A DNA stretch of 26,053 bases from Candidatus Omnitrophota bacterium (lineage in GTDB: Bacteria > Omnitrophota > Gorgyraeia > Tantalellales > Tantalellaceae). The stretch covers positions 1 to 26,053 of the forward strand of contig JABMSC010000037.1 in assembly GCA_013204685.1 (NCBI GenBank), in the 5' to 3' direction. A program made the translations under genes and the position numbers. Of this stretch, positions 16,053 to 24,140 are shown piece after piece (positions within the stretch are counted from its first letter, which is position 1; each line of letters starts with the position of its first letter). The notes under the pieces were generated by a model. The model was not told the origin of the DNA. It saw only the letters and a list, made by a program, of their open reading frames with translations, and searched no databases.

Positions 16053-17424
16053 ACTTGAAAAACAGAAAAAACAGGAAAGCTCCAAACCGGAGCGCGATTT
16101 TATTTCAAATGTTTTCATGCGTTTGAAAAAAGCCGGAGCATTGTACTGTGTTCTGCGTAATTACGACGATTTGCCCGAAAGAGCTGGAAACGATATTGAT
16201 ATTATGGTTTCCCGAGAGCATGTCAAAGCATTTGAAGATCATCTTATGGCGGCCTCTGCGGATTCGGGATGGTGCCTCCTCAAGAAGCCGGTACTATTCG
16301 GCTATGGGTCTTACTGGTTCAGGAGCGTAAACGGTAATATTATCCATTTTGATGTGTGGTCTCTTTTTACCTGGAAGGGGTTGAGGTGGGCAAGTGAAAA
16401 ATCTGTTTTAACTGGGCGCCGGCAGCATGGAGAGATTTATGTTCCTTCTCTTGCGAATGAAGCCGCGATCTTACTTTTAAAGGATCTTGTGCAGAATGGC
16501 GAAGTGAAAGAAAAATACAAAGATTTTATCGAAAGAATTGCGAGTGAACACTCACACTCATTTACAGAGTTCCTCTCATGGGCTTTAGGAAAAGAACTTG
16601 CTCGGGAAGTATCAGAAAAAGTCGTTAGCGGCAGGTGGAGTGAGGTCTCCGAAGAGAAAAGAAGAATTCGTATGGCAGTAATTTTAAAAGCCCTGGCGCG
16701 TGACAATCTAAAGGCTATCCTCGGAGCTGTTAATTTCCTTTTTTATCATATTAAATCGTTTTTCCTGGGACGTAACGGTTTTTTTCTTGTCTTTATAGGG
16801 CCGGATGGGTCGGGGAAGTCCACAACTGCGGAGGAGATAAAAAAGTCATTGGCGGAGCTTTTTCCACGAGCACATTATTATCACGGACGCTTTGGATCCA
16901 TACCGGAACTGAAATGGTATATCAAACTTATAAAAAATGCTAAAGAAAAGGAGATTGATCCCGAAAATGACAGTGTTGCTTCTCTCGCGAAAATCCCTCC
17001 GCACGGGCGCTTTCGTGCTGTTTTTTATCTGCTTTATTACAGCATAGATTACCTTCTAGGATATGGGACGGTTCTGCGTGCCCGCAGCATGGGACAGCTG
17101 GTCATATTTGACAGGTATTTCTATGATTATTTTATTCTGGGCATATTTACAAAAGTACCTTCTTTCTTTTTCAGGATATGCCACTTTATATTACCCAAAC
17201 CGGATCTATTGGTTTATTTACATAATTCACCCGAAGTTATTCACCAGCGTAAACCGGAATTAACTATTGACGAGATAAAACATCAAAATATCGCCTGCCA
17301 GAGAATAGTTAACAAATTGCCTTTTGCTCTCGAAATTGTGACAAACCGGGAGCTTGAAGAGATAACGGAAGATATATCAAATAATATAATTAAGATCATG
17401 GACGAGCGCGGAAGGGGAAAATGA
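16039..17424 (+). CDS. Nucleotidyltransferase-like / thymidylate-kinase-like fusion
   Basis: A 461-residue two-domain protein. Residues about 30-180 resemble uncharacterised nucleotidyltransferases (NTP_transf_5 type), with YCVLRNYDDLPERAG followed by the Asp pair in GNDIDIMV (Asp52, Asp54). Residues about 250-455 resemble thymidylate kinase: P-loop GPDGSGKST (254-262), a DRY motif at 358-360 and a lid-like QRKPELT segment. A basic linker with a hydrophobic stretch (NFLFYHIKSFFLG) joins them. Such proteins occur in polysaccharide clusters; a role in phosphorylating or nucleotidylating a sugar or lipid is an inference. The start is TTG at 16039 with AGGGAG upstream; the first in-frame ATG would remove 26 residues. 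It overlaps both neighbours. Confidence 0.8.
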   Translation: MEDPKLEKQKKQESSKPERDFISNVFMRLKKAGALYCVLRNYDDLPERAGNDIDIMVSREHVKAFEDHLMAASADSGWCLLKKPVLFGYGSYWFRSVNGNIIHFDVWSLFTWKGLRWASEKSVLTGRRQHGEIYVPSLANEAAILLLKDLVQNGEVKEKYKDFIERIASEHSHSFTEFLSWALGKELAREVSEKVVSGRWSEVSEEKRRIRMAVILKALARDNLKAILGAVNFLFYHIKSFFLGRNGFFLVFIGPDGSGKSTTAEEIKKSLAELFPRAHYYHGRFGSIPELKWYIKLIKNAKEKEIDPENDSVASLAKIPPHGRFRAVFYLLYYSIDYLLGYGTVLRARSMGQLVIFDRYFYDYFILGIFTKVPSFFFRICHFILPKPDLLVYLHNSPEVIHQRKPELTIDEIKHQNIACQRIVNKLPFALEIVTNRELEEITEDISNNIIKIMDERGRGK

Positions 17425-18599
17425 AAATACTTTTCGTGGTACCAAATTATGAACCTGCCTGGGCTTTTGGAGGAGTTGCCAGGTGCATAAGCACACTTTG
17501 CCGCGGTTTGGCAGGGTTAGGTGAGGAAGTGACGGTTTATACTACGAATGTTGATGGCCGCGGGAAGTTTCTTTCTGTTACCCCCGGTGAAGCTGCCAAT
17601 GTAGGGGGTGTAACTGTCCGTTATTTTTCATCTACATTCGGACCCGGTTCGGACTGGGATTCGCGCGATATGGTTCATGTCCTTGAAAGAGAGATCAAAG
17701 ACTTTGACATTGTATATGTATCCGCTACATGGCATTGGATAGGGGTATCGCTGGCCGGTATTGCCGGAAAGCATAACGTGCCATATGTAGTCGGCCTGCA
17801 CGGAGGGTTCCATCCAAACGCCCTCAAAAAAGGCTGGCTAAAGAAATTTATATGGCGTAAGTTGTTTCTAAAAAAGTACTTAGAAGGAGCAAAAGCGCTT
17901 ATTTTCAGCACGGAATATGAAGAACAAAGTTCAAAGAAGTTCGTGCCGCAGAATGTAAAAAGAATAGTTGTCCCTAATTCTCTCTCTATCGAGGAGAAGA
18001 GTTTACTGGACATGAATTCGTTGGATATACGAGGAGAATACGGCATAATTCACGACTCTTTTCTATTAGTAACGGTCAGCAGGCCCGATCCCGCTAAAAG
18101 GGTAGATGTTTTACTCAAGTCCTTTAAAAAAGTTCTGAAGGATATTCCGGATGCAAGTCTTTTAATGGTCGGGGACTTTGAAAATTCATATGGAAGAAGG
18201 ATGAAAAAACTTGCCGAAGATCTAGAACTCTCCCAGAGGGTTTTCTGGGCAGGTCACCTTACGGGAGAGGCGCTTAACTCCTGTTACAAGGCGAGTGACC
18301 TATTTGTTCTTACCAGCGCTCACGAAAATTTCTCGATGGCTACTGCTGAGGCAATGATCTCAGGTCTTCCCGTAGTTGTATCCCGCCATGTAGGGATCGC
18401 CGGTGATATAGAGAAAAACGGTGCCGGGGTAGTGGTGGATCTCGAAGAAGAAAAAATAGCAGAAGCTATAATCTCTCTTGAGAAAGACGCAAATAAACAG
18501 AAAGAGATGGGCAGGAAAGCTGAAGAAACAGCACAAGAGCTTTATGGGGCGGAGCAAGTTGCCCGCAAAATGCTCGATGTTTTTAAAAAGGCCATATAG
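17421..18599 (+). CDS. Family 4 glycosyltransferase
   Basis: A 392-residue retaining GT-B glycosyltransferase. It opens KILFVVPNYEPAWAFGGVAR with the glycine-rich loop used in acceptor binding. The donor domain has VTVSRPDPAKRVDVLLKSF (about 215), MVGDFE, and SAHENFSMATAEAMISGLPV with an intact E-x7-E motif, followed by a helical C-terminus. It overlaps the upstream gene by ATGA, with GGAAGGGGA just before the start, so it is probably translated from the same message. It would add one sugar to a lipid-linked repeat unit at the cytoplasmic membrane face. Donor and acceptor cannot be named. Confidence 0.92.
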   Translation: MKILFVVPNYEPAWAFGGVARCISTLCRGLAGLGEEVTVYTTNVDGRGKFLSVTPGEAANVGGVTVRYFSSTFGPGSDWDSRDMVHVLEREIKDFDIVYVSATWHWIGVSLAGIAGKHNVPYVVGLHGGFHPNALKKGWLKKFIWRKLFLKKYLEGAKALIFSTEYEEQSSKKFVPQNVKRIVVPNSLSIEEKSLLDMNSLDIRGEYGIIHDSFLLVTVSRPDPAKRVDVLLKSFKKVLKDIPDASLLMVGDFENSYGRRMKKLAEDLELSQRVFWAGHLTGEALNSCYKASDLFVLTSAHENFSMATAEAMISGLPVVVSRHVGIAGDIEKNGAGVVVDLEEEKIAEAIISLEKDANKQKEMGRKAEETAQELYGAEQVARKMLDVFKKAI

Positions 18600-18602
18600 A
18601 AA

Positions 18603-19523
18603 ATGAGTGAAAATAATACCCAAATTTCAGTAGTTATACTTACCTTTAATGAAGAGAAGAACCTGTCTTATTCTCTCGAGAGTGTGCGGGGTTGGTCAGG
18701 CGATATCCACATAGTCGATTCGGGAAGTACGGATGATACGCTTCAGATCGCCGGGACTTCAGGTGTTGGGATCCATTTTCATCCCTGGAAAGACTGGGCC
18801 GACCAGCGCAATTGGGCATTGGAGAATTGCGGATTGAAATATGAGTGGGTTCTATTCCTGGATGCTGACGAACAGCTTACTCCGAAGAGCGCCGAAGAGA
18901 TCTTGAGAAAAACTAAGAACGCACCAGGTGGCTATAGCGGTTTTTATCTTAACTTTGATTTTTATTTTCTGGGGAAACTTGTACGAAATGCCATGTATCC
19001 GCATTTAAGGCTTGTCAGGAGAGGGAAGGTCAGGTGGCAGGTTGCGGGTCCCCGGGAATATTGTCTATTAGAAGGTAAAAAGGATGCGATAAGATCCAAA
19101 TTGATCCATTATGACCACAGGGGGATCGGTCATTGGATAGAGAAGGAAAGGCGTAATGCGCAGCTTGAGGCGGAGATGCTGTACGAGAAAAAGAAAAGAT
19201 TGTTGAAGAAAAAGGGGAGTAATGTTGAATGGCCGTGCGCGGGAGAAGGAAAATTCCGACATCGTTTGAGGAACATGCTCGATCATATGTTGCCGCCATT
19301 TGTTCGTCCTCTGCTTTTCTTCTTATACCGTTTATTTTTTAAAACAGATCTGCGAGACGGCTCTACGGGATTTATTTACACGTTTTTCTTTGGATTGTGG
19401 TATCCTATGCTGGTTGATTCGATTTTTGTTGAAATATTGGCTAAGGATGTGGATAATAAGGCAACGAGGAGAATAGCAGAAAACGAAGGAACGTCAAACA
19501 AGGCCGATCATATAAAAATATAA
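18603..19523 (+). CDS. Family 2 glycosyltransferase, WaaE/KdtX-like
   Basis: A 306-residue inverting GT-A glycosyltransferase. It opens with ISVVILTFNEEKNLSYSLES, has IVDSGSTDDT, the characteristic HPWKDWADQRNWAL and FLDADEQL (metal-binding DAD), and the 'GKLVRNAMYPHLRLVRRGK' acceptor region, all features of the WaaE/LpcC-like subfamily known from LPS core assembly. A hydrophobic patch near 230-280 (PFVRPLLFFLYRLFF and IYTFFFGLWYPML) suggests membrane association. It starts 3 bp after the preceding gene and stops one base before the next ATG. Whether it acts on lipid A core or on the exported glycan is unclear. Confidence 0.88.
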   Translation: MSENNTQISVVILTFNEEKNLSYSLESVRGWSGDIHIVDSGSTDDTLQIAGTSGVGIHFHPWKDWADQRNWALENCGLKYEWVLFLDADEQLTPKSAEEILRKTKNAPGGYSGFYLNFDFYFLGKLVRNAMYPHLRLVRRGKVRWQVAGPREYCLLEGKKDAIRSKLIHYDHRGIGHWIEKERRNAQLEAEMLYEKKKRLLKKKGSNVEWPCAGEGKFRHRLRNMLDHMLPPFVRPLLFFLYRLFFKTDLRDGSTGFIYTFFFGLWYPMLVDSIFVEILAKDVDNKATRRIAENEGTSNKADHIKI

Positions 19524-19524
19524 T

Positions 19525-20286
19525 ATGAAAGTATCAATTATAACAGTTTGCTTAAACTCAAAAGATACCATAGAAGATACCATACAATCCGTCCTATCTC
19601 AATCGTATCACGATGTGGATCATGTTATTGTAGACGGAGGATCCACTGACGGTACGCTTGATATAATAAATAAATACAGAGATGATCTCCACCAGATAAT
19701 TTCCGAAAAGGATGATGGTATATATTATGCTATGAATAAAGGGGTAAGTGCAGCGAGAGGGGAGATCGTAGGGTGCTTGAATTCTGACGATCAGTATGCC
19801 GATGATACCGTGATAGAGAATGTGGTGCGTTCTATAGCCGAAAATAATACTGATTCCTGTTACGGGGATATGATTTATATTGACAAGGACCATTCGGAAA
19901 AAATAGTAAGATACTGGAAAGCAGGAAAATTCAATAGAAACAAGTTTAAATGGGGTTGGATGCCGCCTCATCCAACGTTCTTTGTTAAAAAAGATGTCTA
20001 TGAAAAGTTCGGACTTTTTGACACAAATTTCCCGATCACTTCTGACTATGAACTGATGCTAAGGTTCCTCTATAAACATAACATTTCGACAACTTATATC
20101 CCCAGAGTAATGGTAAGAATGCGAGTGCATGGGAGCAGTCATCCAAGCTTCAGCAAAACATCTAAAAATATTGTAGCGAATTACAGGGCCTGGAAAGTTA
20201 ATGATCTTAGTATCATTCCACTGATGATGCTCTTTAAACCATTATCTAAGATATCTCAATTTAAATTCAGAAATAATCTTCTTTAA
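19525..20286 (+). CDS. Family 2 glycosyltransferase, WcaE-like
   Basis: A 253-residue short GT-A glycosyltransferase. It has VSIITVCLNSKDTIEDTIQS, VDHVIVDGGSTDGTLDII, the SEKDDGIYYAMNKGV motif, LNSDDQYAD with the metal-binding acidic pair, and WGWMPPHPTFFVKKDVYEKF followed by SDYELMLRF, as in colanic-acid-type WcaE proteins. It starts one base after the previous stop, so it is in the same transcription unit. Soluble or peripheral at the cytoplasmic membrane. Sugar unknown. Confidence 0.9.
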   Translation: MKVSIITVCLNSKDTIEDTIQSVLSQSYHDVDHVIVDGGSTDGTLDIINKYRDDLHQIISEKDDGIYYAMNKGVSAARGEIVGCLNSDDQYADDTVIENVVRSIAENNTDSCYGDMIYIDKDHSEKIVRYWKAGKFNRNKFKWGWMPPHPTFFVKKDVYEKFGLFDTNFPITSDYELMLRFLYKHNISTTYIPRVMVRMRVHGSSHPSFSKTSKNIVANYRAWKVNDLSIIPLMMLFKPLSKISQFKFRNNLL

Positions 20287-20308
20287 CTCCAAATCATTTC
20301 AATTCAAT

Positions 20309-21433
20309 ATGGAACATGTTGATATTATTGTCATCGGAGCGGGTGTTGTGGGGTTAAGTGTTGCTGCCCGCCTATCCCGGCCGGGATCAACCCTGTTCGT
20401 TATAGAAAAAAATGACTCTTTCGGCCAAGAGACGAGTTCCCGAAACAGCGAAGTTATTCATGCCGGTATTTATTATCCTCCCGGTTCTCTAAAAGCCCGA
20501 CTCTGCGCACGCGGTAATGAAATGTTGTATGAGATCTGTTCGCGCGAAGGCATCCCCCATAAGCGCACGGAAAAATTAATAGTTGCTACAAATGCCGGGG
20601 AAGAAACAGAGCTAGAGAAGCTTTTTGAAAACGGCCGGAAAAACGGCGTTCCGGGTTTAAAGCTGCTTTCTGAGGATGAAACAAAAAAAATGGAGCCCGA
20701 GATCCGGGCGCGCGCGGCGTTATATTCCCCGAGTACCGGTATAGTTGATACGCATGAACTTATGAAATACTTCGCGAATGACTTGAAACATAAAGGGTCA
20801 GACATTGTTTATCGTTCTGAAGTAATAGGATTGAACAAGGCGACTGATGGTTATGAAGTAACGATAAAAGAGGAAAGAGAGACCTTTAAGATCCATGCCG
20901 GGATCGTGATCAATTGTGCCGGGCTTAACTCTGACACCATAAGCGCGTTAGCCGGTATTGATGCCCATCAAAATAATTATTCTCTAAAGTATTGCAAGGG
21001 GCAGTATTTTAGGATTAGCGATAGAAAGAAGTGCCGCTTAATTAGTAGATTGATCTATCCTGTTCCAAGGGAAAAGTCTGCCGGTCTTGGGGTCCATGCT
21101 ACGCTTGACCTTGCGGGCAGCGTGCGTTTAGGGCCGGATGCCCGATATATAGAGCGAGACGACGTAAATTATGACGTTGACCTTTCGGATAGGGGAGAGT
21201 TTTTTGCCTCCGCTAGAGAATTTATGCCTTTTTTGCTGGAAGAGACCCTTGTTCCGGATACTGCCGGCATAAGACCGAAACTTCAGGGTCCGGGTGAAGA
21301 TTTTCGTGACTTTATCATAAAAGAGGAAACTGAACTTGGCCTTCCTGGTTTTGTGGACCTTATAGGAATAGAATCTCCGGGCCTCACAAGCGCACCGGCT
21401 ATAGCTGAATATGTTGAAAATTTAATCAATTAG
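20309..21433 (+). CDS. lhgO: L-2-hydroxyglutarate oxidase-like FAD enzyme
   Basis: A 374-residue DAO-fold flavoprotein. The N-terminus IIVIGAGVVGLSVAARLS is the FAD dinucleotide-binding loop; TSSRNSEVIHAGIYYPPG and SLKARLCARGNEML are close to the LhgO/L2HGDH family. INCAGLNSD (about 209-217) and TAGIRPKLQGP plus GIESPGLTSAPAIAEYV near the end match the C-terminal FAD-contact region. The known family reaction is oxidation of L-2-hydroxyglutarate to 2-oxoglutarate. Its place at the end of a glycosyltransferase run, 22 bp after the last, with no obvious ribosome site, is unusual; a glycan-related hydroxy acid is an alternative substrate. A 185-bp gap follows. Confidence 0.82.
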   Translation: MEHVDIIVIGAGVVGLSVAARLSRPGSTLFVIEKNDSFGQETSSRNSEVIHAGIYYPPGSLKARLCARGNEMLYEICSREGIPHKRTEKLIVATNAGEETELEKLFENGRKNGVPGLKLLSEDETKKMEPEIRARAALYSPSTGIVDTHELMKYFANDLKHKGSDIVYRSEVIGLNKATDGYEVTIKEERETFKIHAGIVINCAGLNSDTISALAGIDAHQNNYSLKYCKGQYFRISDRKKCRLISRLIYPVPREKSAGLGVHATLDLAGSVRLGPDARYIERDDVNYDVDLSDRGEFFASAREFMPFLLEETLVPDTAGIRPKLQGPGEDFRDFIIKEETELGLPGFVDLIGIESPGLTSAPAIAEYVENLIN

Positions 21434-21538
21434 AAGCCCCATTCTTTTAATTAACCCTTTGTAAATAAAGAAGTTATACCTAAGAGCCTCGTTTTTTATC
21501 ATTCTTTCCAATCTCCTAACAATTATCAAAGAATTATA

Positions 21539-21566
21539 TTGACATAATTATATATACGTATATAAT
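21539..21566 (+). promoter_or_regulatory. Consensus sigma70 promoter of the nonulosonic-acid operon
   Basis: TTGACA (21539-21544) and TATAAT (21561-21566) are perfect -35 and -10 hexamers separated by 16 bp. The spacer and -10 contain a 14-bp perfect palindrome, TATATACGTATATA (21551-21564). The expected start is near 21573. The gap before it (21434-21538) is AT-rich and shows no gene and no convincing terminator. Confidence 0.8.
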
Positions 21567-21568
21567 GT

Positions 21569-21585
21569 TGTTCAACAAATGAACA
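21569..21585. promoter_or_regulatory. Putative operator 1, TGTTCA-N5-TGAACA
   Basis: A dyad of TGTTCA (21569-21574) and TGAACA (21580-21585) separated by ACAAA. It begins just after the -10 box and covers the expected transcription start, a position where binding would block RNA polymerase. The GTTCA-N5-TGAAC core is repeated exactly at operator 2, with centres 44 bp apart. Confidence 0.6.
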
Positions 21586-21613
21586 CAAACTAAAATTTTT
21601 TTTTGCCATGGAC

Positions 21614-21628
21614 GTTCAATGAATGAAC
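21614..21628. promoter_or_regulatory. Putative operator 2, GTTCA-N5-TGAAC over the start codon
   Basis: GTTCA (21614-21618) and TGAAC (21624-21628) flank ATGAA, so the ATG of the regulator (21619-21621) lies in the centre of the dyad. An A4T9 tract (21592-21604) lies between the two operators. In RNA this dyad could also form a 5-bp hairpin with the start codon in its loop. Confidence 0.5.
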
Positions 21629-21969
21629 AACCTTTAAAAGAAGATGTTCTAAATACCCTACGCGTTCTATCCTCAAAAGAGGATCTTACTCAAAGGGATC
21701 TTTCTGCTCATCTCGGAGTTTCCTTAGGAAAGACCAATTATCTCTTAAAAGAGCTTATAAGAGGCGGTCTAATAAAAATAACGAATTTTGCAAAAGGCGA
21801 TCAGAAGCTAAAGAAAATGGGGTATGTCCTGACAAAAGAAGGGTTTCATGTGCAGCTGCAGCTTACACATCATTTTTTAGAGATAAAAGAGAGGGAATAT
21901 ACGGAACTGAAAGCTGAGGCCGAAAAAGTTTCTAACGGCATGAATGGCACGTTAGGGGGAGAAGAATGA
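21619..21969 (+). CDS. EPS-associated MarR-family transcriptional regulator
   Basis: A 116-residue winged-helix DNA-binding protein. Residues about 8-75 form the domain: TLRVLSSKEDLTQRDLSAHL, then recognition helix LGKTNYLLKELIRGG and wing LIKITNFAKG. The C-terminal part (80-110) is a helix for dimerisation. This matches the short MarR-type regulators found at exopolysaccharide loci. It is first in the operon behind a consensus promoter, with two matching dyads as likely self-binding sites. No clear ribosome site precedes the ATG. Its stop overlaps a possible upstream start of the SDR gene. Repressor versus activator is not shown by sequence. Confidence 0.85.
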   Translation: MNEQPLKEDVLNTLRVLSSKEDLTQRDLSAHLGVSLGKTNYLLKELIRGGLIKITNFAKGDQKLKKMGYVLTKEGFHVQLQLTHHFLEIKEREYTELKAEAEKVSNGMNGTLGGEE

Positions 21970-21986
21970 TCGATAAGGAGTTTTTC

Positions 21987-22964
21987 ATGAAAAGAAGTGT
22001 GCTTATTACAGGCGGATGCGGGTTTATAGGTTCAATACTTACGGAAAGGTTACTGGATGAAGGTTTCAGTGTGAGGGTGATCGATAATCTCATGCACGGG
22101 AATGAAGAGCCTGAATGTTTTAAGAATGATCCGGATTTTGAATTTATAAAGGGTGATGTAAGGCGCAAAGAGGATGTAGTAGACGCATTAACTGGTATGG
22201 ACAATGTGATACATCTGGCCGCTATTGTGGGGGACCCGGCATGCAAGAAAGATCCAGTACTCGCAAAGGAAACCAATCTGGATGCTTCTATATCTTTATT
22301 CGAGACAGCCAAAGAAATGGGAGTAAAAAGATTTATTTTTGCTTCAACATGCAGTAATTACGGGAAGATGGCAGACTCAGGCGGATATGTGAATGAGGAC
22401 TCGCTCCTAAGGCCGGTATCATTGTATGCGGAGCTAAAGGTAGGATTTGAGGAATATCTTCTTAGTAGTCCCCGCGATGATGTGTTTACTCCTGTTGCTT
22501 TACGCTTTGCTACCGCTTATGGGGTTTCGCCAAGGATGAGGTTCGACCTCACCGTTAATGAGTTCACAAAAGAACTTGCTCTCCAGAGGGAACTGGTCGT
22601 TTTCGGGGAACAGTTCTGGAGACCTTATTGTCATGCATCTGATTTAGCCCAGGGCTGTATCAAGGTTCTTGGAGCAGACAGGGAAACAGTTGACCGCAAT
22701 GTTTTCAATGTGGGTAGTACGGATGAGAATTACCAGAAACAGATGATAGTCGAAGACATAAAAAAGCATATACCGAATGTAAAAATCAAATATGTAAAAA
22801 AAGACGAAGATCCTCGTGATTACAAAGTTGACTTTTCAAAAATTAATAAAACCCTGGATTTCAATATAACAAAGACAGTAGTTGACGGCATAAAAGAAAT
22901 AAAAGCGGAGCTTGAAGGCGGTACTTATGGGGATCCGGATAGCGCGCTTTACCGGAACAGCTAA
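21987..22964 (+). CDS. Extended SDR NAD-dependent sugar-nucleotide epimerase/reductase
   Basis: A 325-residue extended short-chain dehydrogenase/reductase. The Rossmann motif TGGCGFIGS lies at residues 8-16, followed by DNLMHG, VIHLAA and the catalytic YAELK (Tyr147, Lys151). The segment STCSNYG (120-126) resembles epimerases such as GalE rather than the TDEVYG of 4,6-dehydratases: the Asp-Glu pair needed for dehydration is absent. So a 4-reductase or epimerase is more likely. Start 21987 has AAGGAG six bases upstream; an ATG at 21966, overlapping the regulator's stop as ATGA, would add seven residues. It stops 9 bp before the aminotransferase, so it probably acts on a nucleotide sugar in the same pathway. 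Confidence 0.85.
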   Translation: MKRSVLITGGCGFIGSILTERLLDEGFSVRVIDNLMHGNEEPECFKNDPDFEFIKGDVRRKEDVVDALTGMDNVIHLAAIVGDPACKKDPVLAKETNLDASISLFETAKEMGVKRFIFASTCSNYGKMADSGGYVNEDSLLRPVSLYAELKVGFEEYLLSSPRDDVFTPVALRFATAYGVSPRMRFDLTVNEFTKELALQRELVVFGEQFWRPYCHASDLAQGCIKVLGADRETVDRNVFNVGSTDENYQKQMIVEDIKKHIPNVKIKYVKKDEDPRDYKVDFSKINKTLDFNITKTVVDGIKEIKAELEGGTYGDPDSALYRNS

Positions 22965-22973
22965 GAGGGGATT

Positions 22974-24140
22974 ATGACTGAAAAAATTATACCATTATCA
23001 GTACCATCTTTGAAAGGGAATGAGTTTAAGTATGTCAAAGAGTGCATAGATACTGAATGGGTATCTTCAGCAGGCAGCTATGTGGACAAGTTTGCTAAGG
23101 AAATGGCTAGCTATGCCGGGACGAAATATGCCATTGCATGTTCAAGCGGTACAGCAGCTTTGCATACGGCGCTGATATTGACGGGGGTTGAAGCGGGAGA
23201 CGAAGTAATAGTTCCTGATGTCACCTTTATCGCTCCGGTAAACACTGTCAGGTATGTAGGTGCAAATCCCGTTTTTATAGATTGCGACGATTATCTGAAT
23301 ATAGATGCGGATAAGCTGGCTAGCTTTTGTGAGGAGGAATGTGACTTCACCGGAGAAAAACTTATAAATAAGACCTCAGGAGCCCGGGTGAGGGCCATAA
23401 TTCCTGTGCATATATTCGGAAACCCGGCAGAAATGGAGAGGATAATGGATCTTGCCGTAAAATACGGACTTAAGGTGACCGAAGACGCTACCGAATCTGT
23501 AGGTTCTTATTACAGGGAAGGAAAATATGCCGGCAGGAAGACAGGCAGCGTAGGTGATATCGGCTGCTATTCGTTTAATGGCAATAAGATAATAACTACC
23601 GGTGGCGGGGGAATGATCGTAACCAATAATCCCGAATATGCCCAGAAGGCCGATTATTTAACGAATCAGGCCAAGGATGACACTGTCAGATACGTGCATA
23701 ACGAGACCGGATACAATTACAGGATGAACAATATCCAGGCAGCTATAGGATGTGCCCAGCTGGAGAAAATAGAGGAATATATAGATACAAAAAGAAAGAA
23801 TTTCAATATCTACAAGGATGCCCTGGCAGATATTGATGGACTTGAGCTCGTGGAAGAGCCTTCTTATGGGTTTTCTAATTTCTGGTATTATTCGTTGCTT
23901 GTGGATAAAGAAAAGTACGGTCTTAATAGAGAAGAACTGATGAAAAAGCTGGACGAAAGCGGCATCCAGACCAGGCCCTTGTGGCAGCTCAATCATCGGC
24001 AGATGCCTTATAAGGACTGTCAGGCTTATAGCATTGAAAAGGCCGAACATTATTATGACCGGCTGCTGAATATACCATGCAGCGTGGGGCTTAAACCTGA
24101 AGATATCAAAAGAGTATTAGGGGTGATGAAAGATGTCTAA
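22974..24140 (+). CDS. PLP-dependent sugar aminotransferase, LegC type (DegT/DnrJ/EryC1)
   Basis: A 388-residue cytoplasmic aminotransferase that would convert a 4-keto nucleotide sugar to a 4-amino sugar. IPLSVPSLKGNEFKYVKECI and DTEWVSSAG at the N-terminus are close to the LegC family. SSGTAALHTAL binds the PLP phosphate, EDATES carries the cofactor-contacting Asp, and Lys205 in FNGNKIITTGGGG forms the Schiff base. Length is typical. GAGGGGA precedes the ATG. The gene ends overlapping the NeuC/LegG gene by 8 bp. Its presence beside neuC, neuD and neuB is the main evidence for a diamino nonulosonic acid. Confidence 0.92.
   Translation: MTEKIIPLSVPSLKGNEFKYVKECIDTEWVSSAGSYVDKFAKEMASYAGTKYAIACSSGTAALHTALILTGVEAGDEVIVPDVTFIAPVNTVRYVGANPVFIDCDDYLNIDADKLASFCEEECDFTGEKLINKTSGARVRAIIPVHIFGNPAEMERIMDLAVKYGLKVTEDATESVGSYYREGKYAGRKTGSVGDIGCYSFNGNKIITTGGGGMIVTNNPEYAQKADYLTNQAKDDTVRYVHNETGYNYRMNNIQAAIGCAQLEKIEEYIDTKRKNFNIYKDALADIDGLELVEEPSYGFSNFWYYSLLVDKEKYGLNREELMKKLDESGIQTRPLWQLNHRQMPYKDCQAYSIEKAEHYYDRLLNIPCSVGLKPEDIKRVLGVMKDV

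Noticed and set aside
21434..21538. Terminator after the LhgO-like gene
   Set aside because: Only weak interrupted stems (TAAC/GTTA, CTTT/AAAG) are visible, without a GC-rich stem followed by a T-run.
21608..21622. Four-codon ORF (ATG GAC GTT CAA TGA) overlapping the regulator start
   Set aside because: It has no ribosome site and is short enough to arise by chance; it is noted only because its stop overlaps the ATG.
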